Below are positions 1 to 6,407 of a stretch of DNA of 27,283 nt, piece after piece. Below the pieces are notes generated by a model that ran no database searches, was not told where the DNA came from, and saw only the letters and a list, made by a program, of their open reading frames with translations. Position numbers and translations under genes: made by a program. Origin of the DNA: a virus; IMG/VR virus record IMGVR_UViG_3300030406_001803, positions 1 to 27,283 of that record; one strand, written 5' to 3'. How positions within the stretch are numbered: the stretch's first letter is position 1; each line of letters begins with the position of its first letter.

Positions 1-147
1 GCAGAAGAAAAAGGTTTAATTGAACCCGATCGTATAGTCAGACCACAGAACTTAACTCAATTAGGCTCTACACCTGCAGCAAGTGCTAATGCTACAATTG
101 ATGCTAATACAGCAGGTAAATTCCCTAGCAACGAGGTAAGTGTCTAA
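1..147 (+). CDS. 3' end of an unrecognised structural-region gene (cut by window start)
   Basis: Frame 1 is open from the first base and ends at TAA 145-147, giving the last 48 residues of a longer protein. The tail reads AEEKGLIEPDRIVRPQNLTQ, followed by an Ala/Asn/Thr-rich stretch and a short FPSNEVSV end. It looks hydrophilic and probably flexible, with no motif I recognise. The stop shares its last A with the ATG of the next gene (TAATG), so the two are probably translationally coupled and in one operon. Its start and function lie outside the window. Confidence 0.7.
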   Translation, partial: AEEKGLIEPDRIVRPQNLTQLGSTPAASANATIDANTAGKFPSNEVSV

Positions 148-701
148 TGGTAGTAGATAAAGCAGTAAAGGCAACAAGATTAGCCGGACCACAATTAGAT
201 AAAGCTATCGGCATGTTACTTGGAGCAGCAGGTGATGTTGCTGAAGGAGCTACAGCTTCAGCGATGAGAGGTATAACAAAAGGAGTTTTTGGTAAAAATA
301 GAAATCAAATTCCTGCTATTCTTCGTGATCAAATAAAAGGTCAAGCAGGCCCAATACCTCAATTAGTAGGTGCGGGAACACAAGTTTATATTGGAGCAAA
401 AGGGGTACAGGGAGGAATGAATGCAGTTGGATCAATGATAGGTACAAATAAACAGCAGTCCAATTATTCTCAACCAATGAGTTCTGGTATGGATAGGTTT
501 ATAGCACAAGCAGAATTACAAAATTTAAAATTTCAAAATGAATTAGCTTTAATGTATGCAAAACAAGAAGCTAGTCAACCAGGTAGACAATATCTAAATA
601 TGGCAGAAGCAGAGAAGACTTTGAGTGAAGCGGGAGAGATTACTAACGCAGAAGTATTACAAGTAGCACGTAGTATTTATGGTACAGGTTTACGTGCATA
701 G
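147..701 (+). CDS. Unrecognised Ala/Gly-rich protein, possible virion-internal or ejection protein
   Basis: 184 residues. The start is fixed by the TAATG junction with the preceding gene. The N-terminal 60 residues alternate short hydrophobic Ala/Gly/Leu stretches (AIGMLLGAAGDVAEGA) with basic residues. Residues 75-100 hold another Gly-rich hydrophobic segment. The last 80 residues look helical and charged (QAELQNLKFQNELALMYAKQ), compatible with a coiled coil. I do not recognise a family. It is the first of three Gly/Ala-rich proteins in a row upstream of the terminase. In several phage groups, proteins of this composition are internal and ejected with the genome. That role here is inference from composition and place only. 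Confidence 0.75.
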   Translation: MVVDKAVKATRLAGPQLDKAIGMLLGAAGDVAEGATASAMRGITKGVFGKNRNQIPAILRDQIKGQAGPIPQLVGAGTQVYIGAKGVQGGMNAVGSMIGTNKQQSNYSQPMSSGMDRFIAQAELQNLKFQNELALMYAKQEASQPGRQYLNMAEAEKTLSEAGEITNAEVLQVARSIYGTGLRA

Positions 702-735
702 TAATTCTATAATTTTAGAAAAGAAGTAAGATCTG

Positions 736-1245
736 ATGGTATTAGGAACAATTAAAAGATTTGCTGGTAGTTTATTTGGAAGAGGTGATAATAATTCCTC
801 GTCCAGTAGTCTTTTACGAAATGCTCCACGTTTTGGGCCTGAACTTTATAGTCCAGGGTTTGGTGACTCAAGTGGTATATCTTTATCAGATACTTTTAAA
901 TTGCAGGGTTTATCAAATGATAAAGATAATAGAAGTTCTCGTGAGAAGTTTTCAGCTGGATTTGATGAAGGAATGTCTTACGCAGATTCTTTTAAAAAAG
1001 ATAATGGTGATACTCGTATGGCTGGACAACTATTCGCACCTAGAGGAGGTGGTGCAGGACAGCTTATTCCTGGATTTGCTATCCGTGATGAAAAAGCACT
1101 TTATCCTACAGGTATTATTGCAGGACAAAGGGGTAGTGGAGGGTTTAATTTAGGTCGTGCAATAGCAGGAGGGTTTAAAGGATTTCTTGGAGGCGGAGGA
1201 CCTATAGGTGCTGCTGGAGGTTTTATAGGTGGAGGTTTTGGTTGA
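736..1245 (+). CDS. Unrecognised protein with glycine-rich hydrophobic C-terminus
   Basis: 169 residues. The ATG at 736 is preceded by a purine-rich AAGAAGTAAG that can act as a weak SD. The N-terminus is basic and hydrophobic (KRFAGSLFGRG), followed by a Ser run, a polar middle and a striking C-terminus from about residue 125 made almost only of Gly, Ala, Phe and Ile (GGFKGFLGGGGPIGAAGG). Such glycine-zipper-like tails can insert into membranes. No family recognised. A 130-codon open frame at 761-1153 in another + frame is taken as a shadow because this frame has the better start and the same compositional style as its neighbours. Confidence 0.72.
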   Translation: MVLGTIKRFAGSLFGRGDNNSSSSSLLRNAPRFGPELYSPGFGDSSGISLSDTFKLQGLSNDKDNRSSREKFSAGFDEGMSYADSFKKDNGDTRMAGQLFAPRGGGAGQLIPGFAIRDEKALYPTGIIAGQRGSGGFNLGRAIAGGFKGFLGGGGPIGAAGGFIGGGFG

Positions 1246-1306
1246 TTATTAGAATTTTCAAAGAATACGTAATTTAAAATATTAACAACAAGTAATTAAT
1301 AACGAG

Positions 1307-2068
1307 ATGGCACTACCGCAGACATTAATGGCAGGGATGAAATATCTACCAGTTCTTGGATCGGTAGTAGGAGCTGTACCAGGTCTACGAAGAGGTAATT
1401 TAGGAGAAGCTGCATTAGGTGCCGGTTTTGGAGCTTTGACTGGTGGCACAGCTGTCGGACCTTTGACATCAGCAACTAAAGGTGCAGCAAGAATGGCAGC
1501 TAGTCAAGGTGCTGCAAAGGCTTTAGGTAGATTTGGCATGCTTCCAATAACACCGGCTAATTTATCAAGAGCCGCTGAAATAGGAGTTCCTGTAGCAGGT
1601 GCTCTTGGAACAGCTAAATTAGCTCAACTCGGAGGAGACTTTGGAGGAGGATCAGCGGCAAGAGCAGGCAGAGGAACAGCCGGTCTAGTAGGATACGGAA
1701 CAGTATCCGGTGAACCTATGATGGGTTCTCCAATACCTCCAGTTTCAGGTTATGGTGTAGTACCTCCAATGGGTGATGCACTTGATGTTTTAAGTCCAAC
1801 AGGTTTAGATGCCGGTAGAAGATTAAGAACTATAAAAGATGCTGAGGCGTTAAGAGATGCTCAAAATATTATTCTTCCTACAGTAAGAAAGTATGCAGAG
1901 CAAGCTAAGAGAGATGAGTTTGCAAGAAGCATTGCAGCAAGGGGAATTGCACAGAACATTGCTACAAATGCAGCCCTTACTCAGAACATGCAACAGGCTG
2001 CTCTTGGCATGGGAGCTACAGCTGCACAACAAGCAGGTGCAGCACTAACTGCAAGATTTAATTACTAA
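1307..2068 (+). CDS. Unrecognised Ala/Gly-rich protein with glycine-zipper segments and C-terminal helix
   Basis: 253 residues. Residues 10-60 contain repeated small-residue spacing (VLGSVVGAVPGL, GEAALGAGFGALTGG) resembling a glycine zipper. Residues 90-125 are again Gly/Ala-rich. Residues 130-160 are Pro/Gly-rich. Residues 170-253 look like a long charged-to-Ala/Gln-rich helix, ending in an Ala/Gln-rich stretch and RFNY. This matches the general look of internal or ejection proteins, but I cannot assign a family. The 61-nt gap before it has no clear promoter and only a poor SD. The next gene starts 2 nt after its stop, which argues for cotranscription. Confidence 0.75.
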   Translation: MALPQTLMAGMKYLPVLGSVVGAVPGLRRGNLGEAALGAGFGALTGGTAVGPLTSATKGAARMAASQGAAKALGRFGMLPITPANLSRAAEIGVPVAGALGTAKLAQLGGDFGGGSAARAGRGTAGLVGYGTVSGEPMMGSPIPPVSGYGVVPPMGDALDVLSPTGLDAGRRLRTIKDAEALRDAQNIILPTVRKYAEQAKRDEFARSIAARGIAQNIATNAALTQNMQQAALGMGATAAQQAGAALTARFNY

Positions 2069-2070
2069 TT

Positions 2071-3096
2071 ATGTCTGAAGAAAAATCAGAAAAAAAAGAA
2101 AGAAAAAGTGTTATAGAACGTTTTAATGACTTTCGGAAAAACGTTCTTGGATTAAGTGATGATCTAGCTCCTACTCTTGTAGATAAAGTTGAGGGTACTA
2201 GCCCTTATGGAAAGATACAGGATCTTTCACAAATATCCGAAGCTTTTGGTGGAATAAATAAATTACCACGAGGTTTTGAAGCTATAGATATGAGTGGGCG
2301 TGACTCAGGTTTTGTTGAGGGTGCATTAGGATTACCTAAAACTGTAAAAGGTTTAGATATCAAACAAGGAAGAATATTTGGAGATACAGCAGGTGTACTT
2401 AAGATAAATCCAGATTTGGAATTTAAAGGATTAGGATCAAATGAGGAGATAAGACAAATTCCTTACAGTGGATTAGGTGGTAAAGAACCTCAGTTTGAGA
2501 TAGTAAAGAAAGGTGCTCCTTATTCTGGAGTACCAAGGATTTTTGCCGGAATGGTTGACCTTATTACCGGTGACAGAACAGATTTAGATAGAAGAGGTAA
2601 GAAAGGTGATAAACCAAGAATAGTTGATATAACTGATCCTAAAAATTATTTAGTAAATCCTGTACAAGCAAAAAGAATTGAAGAAGAATTAGAAAAACAA
2701 GGAATTGAACCTACTACTAAATCTGATCCATTAGGAGATATAGACACAAATGTAAAAAAACAATTAGAAGCATTTAAACTTCTTGATAAGTATGAGTCTG
2801 ATAAAAGAAATAGAGAAGCTTTAAGATCAACAGCATTGCAGTTTGGTACAGAGCCTCTTAGACAATATTTTCTTAATAGAGCAGGCCAAACAGCTCAAGA
2901 TAGGTTAATTAGAGGTTTATTCCAAATGGAAGCAACACCATCTAATATTCAAAGAATAATGAAATCAAAGCAAGAGCAAATGAATCTCGCTGCTGATTCT
3001 GAATACCGAAGAGCATTAGGAACAGCAGCACAGCAAACAGCTGCTAACCAATTTGGTGTTGCAGGTATTCAACGTTCCTTTGGTAATGTTTCTTAG
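2071..3096 (+). CDS. Unrecognised hydrophilic virion-region protein
   Basis: 341 residues starting 2 nt after the previous stop. The N-terminus is highly charged (MSEEKSEKKERKSVIERF). The middle has many Gly/Asp/Lys turns and a basic patch (DRRGKKGDKPR). The C-terminal 130 residues are strongly helical and Gln/Ala/Arg-rich (LDKYESDKRNREALRSTALQ), like the C-terminus of the preceding protein. No enzyme motif is seen. Its place between the Gly/Ala-rich proteins and a coiled-coil rod, ahead of the terminase, suggests a structural or internal tail protein. Function unknown. Confidence 0.75.
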   Translation: MSEEKSEKKERKSVIERFNDFRKNVLGLSDDLAPTLVDKVEGTSPYGKIQDLSQISEAFGGINKLPRGFEAIDMSGRDSGFVEGALGLPKTVKGLDIKQGRIFGDTAGVLKINPDLEFKGLGSNEEIRQIPYSGLGGKEPQFEIVKKGAPYSGVPRIFAGMVDLITGDRTDLDRRGKKGDKPRIVDITDPKNYLVNPVQAKRIEEELEKQGIEPTTKSDPLGDIDTNVKKQLEAFKLLDKYESDKRNREALRSTALQFGTEPLRQYFLNRAGQTAQDRLIRGLFQMEATPSNIQRIMKSKQEQMNLAADSEYRRALGTAAQQTAANQFGVAGIQRSFGNVS

Positions 3097-3136
3097 TTTA
3101 GTGCAGTTAAAATTTAAATACACAGTTTGTTAAAAA

Positions 3137-4150
3137 ATGGGTAGTAAGTCTCCACCACCCCCACAGATAATATATCCACCAGCTCCACCACCTCCAGCTC
3201 CTACTACACAGGTGCCAACACAGTCGTTGTCGAGTCAGAATGCGCTTAATGAAGTAAGTGCTAAACAGCAGCGTCTAAACATGGAGTTAGGTGCTCAATT
3301 AGATAGAACTAACAAGCAGTTCTTTACTACAGAGAATATTAGACAGACACAGGCGACTGGCGCTGAGAACAGACTCCAACTTAAAACAGCTGGAGAAGAG
3401 GATCGTGCTACTGCAAGAGTAACAGGTCAGGAACGTCGTGCAGAGGTTGCTGAGACAGGTCTTCAGTACAGGAGAGGTCTTGAGACAGCTGGTGCTCAGG
3501 ATAGGCTTACTACAGCCGAAACCGGAAGGCAACAACGTTTAGGTATTGAGACTACAGGTGCTCAAGAACGTTTATCAACTGCTGAACGTGGAAGGCAACA
3601 ACGTCTTGGCATAGAAACTACAGGTGCTCAAGAACGTCTATCAACTGCTGAACGTGGAAGGCAACAAAGGTTAGGAATAGAAACTACAGGAGTACAGGAA
3701 CGTTTAAGTACAGCGGAACGTGGTAGACAACAAAGACTTGGAATAGAAACTACTGGAGCACAAGAACGTTTAAGTGAGGCAGAGAGAGGAAGACAACAAA
3801 GGTTAGGAATAGCTGCTACAGGAGTAGAGCAAAGAAGAGGTATTGAGACTACTGGAACTCAACAACGATTGACCCAAGCTCAATTACTAGGTGGACAAGA
3901 AAGACAGATTGGATTAAGAGGTAGAGAAGAACGATTGACCACAGCAGAAACAGGTAGGCAGCAGAGATTAGGGATCGAAACTACAGGTAGAGAACAAAGA
4001 CAAACAGCTAGGGTTACAGGAGAAGAGCAAAGAGCTGGAATAAGAGAGACAGGTAAAGAAACCAGAGCAGTAGACTTGCAAAGAGAGCTGTTCCGACGCT
4101 ATAAAGAGAATAGAGATTTCGAACAAGCACAGCGTGCATATCGTGTATGA
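3137..4150 (+). CDS. Proline-rich-headed 11/22-residue repeat rod protein, probable structural protein
   Basis: 337 residues. It opens with a Pro-rich head (residues 5-27, PPPPQIIYPPAPPPPAP). From about residue 60 to 315 it is built of 11-residue half-units of the type RLSTAERGRQQ and RLGIETTGAQE, each beginning with Arg and rich in Gln, Glu, Thr and Gly. There is almost no hydrophobic core apart from Leu/Ile every 11 residues. This spacing fits a hendecad-type coiled coil or other elongated fold. Similar ETTG/GxEQR repeats occur in marine phage structural proteins as I remember them. The last 25 residues are a charged helix. Its TGA overlaps the ATG of the next gene (ATGA), so translation is coupled to the packaging genes. 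Confidence 0.8.
   Translation: MGSKSPPPPQIIYPPAPPPPAPTTQVPTQSLSSQNALNEVSAKQQRLNMELGAQLDRTNKQFFTTENIRQTQATGAENRLQLKTAGEEDRATARVTGQERRAEVAETGLQYRRGLETAGAQDRLTTAETGRQQRLGIETTGAQERLSTAERGRQQRLGIETTGAQERLSTAERGRQQRLGIETTGVQERLSTAERGRQQRLGIETTGAQERLSEAERGRQQRLGIAATGVEQRRGIETTGTQQRLTQAQLLGGQERQIGLRGREERLTTAETGRQQRLGIETTGREQRQTARVTGEEQRAGIRETGKETRAVDLQRELFRRYKENRDFEQAQRAYRV
3503..3832 (+). repeat. Five tandem 66-nt (22-codon) repeats inside the rod gene
   Basis: Units start at 3503, 3569, 3635, 3701 and 3767, and encode residues 123-144, 145-166, 167-188, 189-210 and 211-232 of the rod protein. The protein unit is RLSTAERGRQQRLGIETTG plus three residues. At DNA level synonymous positions differ (for example AGG/CGT for Arg, GGT/GGA for Gly), so the array is kept at protein level and has drifted in sequence. 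Weaker 11-residue half-units continue on both sides. Confidence 0.85.
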
Positions 4151-4632
4151 AGAATTGGATTCAAACTTTAACTTCCAAAGATCGCGAATCCTTTCTTCAA
4201 TTTTGTAAAAAAACAGGCTCTCCAATACAAATATATTTATTTTCCCGTTTTCTTGGCTTTCAAGGGACGATAGTTGAATGTAATGAATGGTCAGAAAAAG
4301 AATTTAAAAAAAGAAATTTTCATTTAGTTTTAGAAACAGAAATAGATAATATGCAAATTGATATAGCAAATTTACGTGAAGCTATTCAAATGGGAATGGT
4401 TAAGCAAGATATGGGTGCTGCAAGAATTGCAATGTTACAAAAAGAATTACGAGGTGCAATTAAACAATTAGATGATAAAAAAGTTTTAACTGATAAACAA
4501 GGATTAATTCTTGCAGGTGCTGACAGGGCTTTGAGAGAGATGTTAAGTATCTTTAGAGATGATCCTATAGAAGGACCTCTTCAGGAAGCATCTATGGGCG
4601 TATGGACCAAAATATTGCAAGAAGAATCTTAG
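4147..4632 (+). CDS. Candidate terminase small subunit
   Basis: 161 residues, immediately upstream of TerL and overlapping the previous gene by ATGA. The N-terminal 55 residues have the look of a small helical domain (SKDRESFLQFCKKTGSPIQI), followed by what appears to be a long helix from about 60 to 125 with regular hydrophobic spacing (ETEIDNMQIDIANLREAIQ), a likely oligomerising coiled coil. That plan, an N-terminal DNA-binding part and a helical oligomer part, and the position match a small terminase, which recognises the packaging site and regulates TerL. No diagnostic motif is visible, so the assignment rests on context, size and helix pattern. Confidence 0.5.
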   Translation: MKNWIQTLTSKDRESFLQFCKKTGSPIQIYLFSRFLGFQGTIVECNEWSEKEFKKRNFHLVLETEIDNMQIDIANLREAIQMGMVKQDMGAARIAMLQKELRGAIKQLDDKKVLTDKQGLILAGADRALREMLSIFRDDPIEGPLQEASMGVWTKILQEES

Positions 4633-4634
4633 CG

Positions 4635-4641
4635 ATAAATA
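4635..4641 (+). promoter_or_regulatory. Weak candidate late-promoter-like ATAAATA before TerL
   Basis: ATAAATA lies between AGCG (4631-4634) and CGCT (4642-4645), which could pair as a 4-bp stem, 15 nt before the TerL ATG. It resembles the TATAAATA late promoter core of T4-type phages. In such AT-rich DNA the word is expected by chance a few times, so this is only a suggestion. Confidence 0.15.
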
Positions 4642-4656
4642 CGCTATGCTACGTTC

Positions 4657-6180
4657 ATGGCAGGTACAAGTATTTATAGTGTTTACAGACGCACAGCTCG
4701 TGCCGCTGCTAAACAACAAGTTGTAAAGAAAACTTCAAATATTGATATAGAAAAAGCGCGAAAAAATTTTGCGTATTTTTGTGATGTTGTAGGGGGAAAA
4801 CCTCCAGCAAAACATCATATGGAATGGCATAAATATTTATGCACTGGAGATGATAGTGTTTGCTTACGTGGAATAGCCGGACCTAATATTGATATTCTTG
4901 CTCCCAGAGGATCTGCTAAATCTACCGTTTTAGGTTTGTATACAGCTTGGGCTATAGGCGTACATGCTCTTCATAAATTACCTTTAAAGATTTTATACAT
5001 TTCATATACAGTTGATGTTGCTAGACCAAAGAGTGCAGCAATAAAAAGAATTATAGAAGAAAGTAAAAATTATAAAGAAATTTTTCCTACAGTAAAAATA
5101 GCTAAAGGAATTAATTCTAATGAATATTGGAGTATTGATTGGAAATTTGCAGGAATAAAATCTACCGGAGAAGAAGAATTTAGTGTTTGTTGTGCAGGAT
5201 TAAAAGGTGCTGTTACATCTAAAAGATCACATCTATGTATTATTGATGATGCTATAAAAAGTTCGGATGATATTAAAAACAAAGATATTCGTCAAGCTAT
5301 GGAAGATAACTGGAATGCCGTTATTGTTCCTACTATGTTCGAAGGTGCTAGAGCTATTTGTTTAGGTACAAGATTTCGTCATGATGATATACACGCTAGA
5401 GCCTTTTTGCCTGCCAATGGATGGACACAAATAATACAATCGGCAATTACTGTTGACGAACAAGGAGAAGAGATATCTTACTGGCCGGAGATGTGGTCAC
5501 TTAAATATCTAGAAGAGAGAAGAAGAGTTGCTCCAGTAGCATTTAGTTTTCAATATCAAAATCAAATTGTACAAACAAGTGAACTTTCTTTATCTCCAGA
5601 TTTAATTGTTAAGGGAACTATCTCTACAGAGTTTGATGCATTAGGTGTGGGAGTTGATTTATCTGCTGGAGTTAGAGAACAAAATGATTATACAGTTTTT
5701 GTTATGGGTGGACGAGTTAGAGATAAAATTCATATTATTGATTGTAAAAGAGTAAGAGTTATGGGTAATTTAGAAAAATTAGAATTATTAATGGAAATGA
5801 TGGAAGAATGGGGAGTTGTTTATAAAGATGGTAAAAGTTATTTTCCTACAGGAGCTGCAACTCACATTTGGTCTGAGGCAGTTGCATATCAAGCTTCTTT
5901 AGAGGCTGATTTTAAAAGAATATGTTTAGGCGATCATGGATTACATAATTTAATTTGGCATCCAGTAAAAGGATTTAGAGGAGATAAAGTTGCACGATTT
6001 AGAGGGATTATGGGATTATTTGAGCAAAGAAAAATTATTTTTAACAAGTTTAGAAAGTTTGGACCTCTTACTGATGAGATAGTAAATTTTGGTGTTAGCT
6101 CACATGATGATTGCGTAGATGCATTAGTTTGGCTATGTAATGGGTTAATGACTCGCGGAAAACTTGAGTTAGAGTATTGA
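4657..6180 (+). CDS. terL: Terminase large subunit (packaging ATPase and nuclease)
   Basis: 507 residues, a normal TerL length. The ATPase half has a Walker A of the form PRGSAKST at residues 83-90, Walker B LCIIDD at 193-198 and a coupling-type motif CLGTRFRHDD at 235-244. The nuclease half shows the RNase H-like acidic set: D334 in GVGVDLS, E407 in IWSEAV and the HDDCVDAL cluster at 483-490 (D484/D485/D488). TerL docks on the portal, drives DNA into the prohead and cuts the concatemer. The gene follows the candidate small subunit by 24 nt and precedes the portal with one small gene between. No SD is seen before the ATG (CTACGTTC), as with many genes here. Confidence 0.95.
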   Translation: MAGTSIYSVYRRTARAAAKQQVVKKTSNIDIEKARKNFAYFCDVVGGKPPAKHHMEWHKYLCTGDDSVCLRGIAGPNIDILAPRGSAKSTVLGLYTAWAIGVHALHKLPLKILYISYTVDVARPKSAAIKRIIEESKNYKEIFPTVKIAKGINSNEYWSIDWKFAGIKSTGEEEFSVCCAGLKGAVTSKRSHLCIIDDAIKSSDDIKNKDIRQAMEDNWNAVIVPTMFEGARAICLGTRFRHDDIHARAFLPANGWTQIIQSAITVDEQGEEISYWPEMWSLKYLEERRRVAPVAFSFQYQNQIVQTSELSLSPDLIVKGTISTEFDALGVGVDLSAGVREQNDYTVFVMGGRVRDKIHIIDCKRVRVMGNLEKLELLMEMMEEWGVVYKDGKSYFPTGAATHIWSEAVAYQASLEADFKRICLGDHGLHNLIWHPVKGFRGDKVARFRGIMGLFEQRKIIFNKFRKFGPLTDEIVNFGVSSHDDCVDALVWLCNGLMTRGKLELEY

Positions 6181-6207
6181 CGACTTAAACTATTACTAAC
6201 AAGATTA

Positions 6208-6390
6208 ATGTCACCTACTTACTACAATCTAGAATTAGAGCAAGACCAATATGGTTCTGCTGTTATTCCCCTCCCTGATGAACTATGTCATGACATGGCA
6301 CTACAACCAAACGAAAGGTTTGAGGTAGAATGTGAGGGAGATGAAATCAAATTAAAAAGATTACATGCAGGATATGACATTGATCAATAG
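6208..6390 (+). CDS. Small AbrB/MazE-like swapped-hairpin protein
   Basis: 60 residues. Residues 12-52 follow the AbrB/SpoVT/MazE pattern: a short strand ending in Gly, then VIPLPDELCHDMAL, then a Pro-Asn turn, a second hairpin FEVECEGDEIKLKRL. In that family two chains swap hairpins to form a DNA-binding dimer, often a transcription regulator or an antitoxin. No partner toxin gene sits beside it: the flanking genes are TerL and portal, with 27- and 17-nt gaps. It could regulate the late operon, bind DNA during packaging, or use the fold for protein contacts. The DNA-binding face is not provable by eye. The family call is fairly firm for so short a protein. Confidence 0.65.
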   Translation: MSPTYYNLELEQDQYGSAVIPLPDELCHDMALQPNERFEVECEGDEIKLKRLHAGYDIDQ

Positions 6391-6407
6391 TCCAAACTTC
6401 TAATCTA

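Noticed and set aside
761-1153. 130-codon + frame inside the gene at 736-1245
   Set aside because: Leu/Ile/Val-rich shadow of a Gly/Arg/Ser-rich gene; start and composition favour the 736 frame.
6208-6390. Complete toxin-antitoxin module
   Set aside because: Only the MazE/AbrB-like half is present; flanking genes are TerL and portal.
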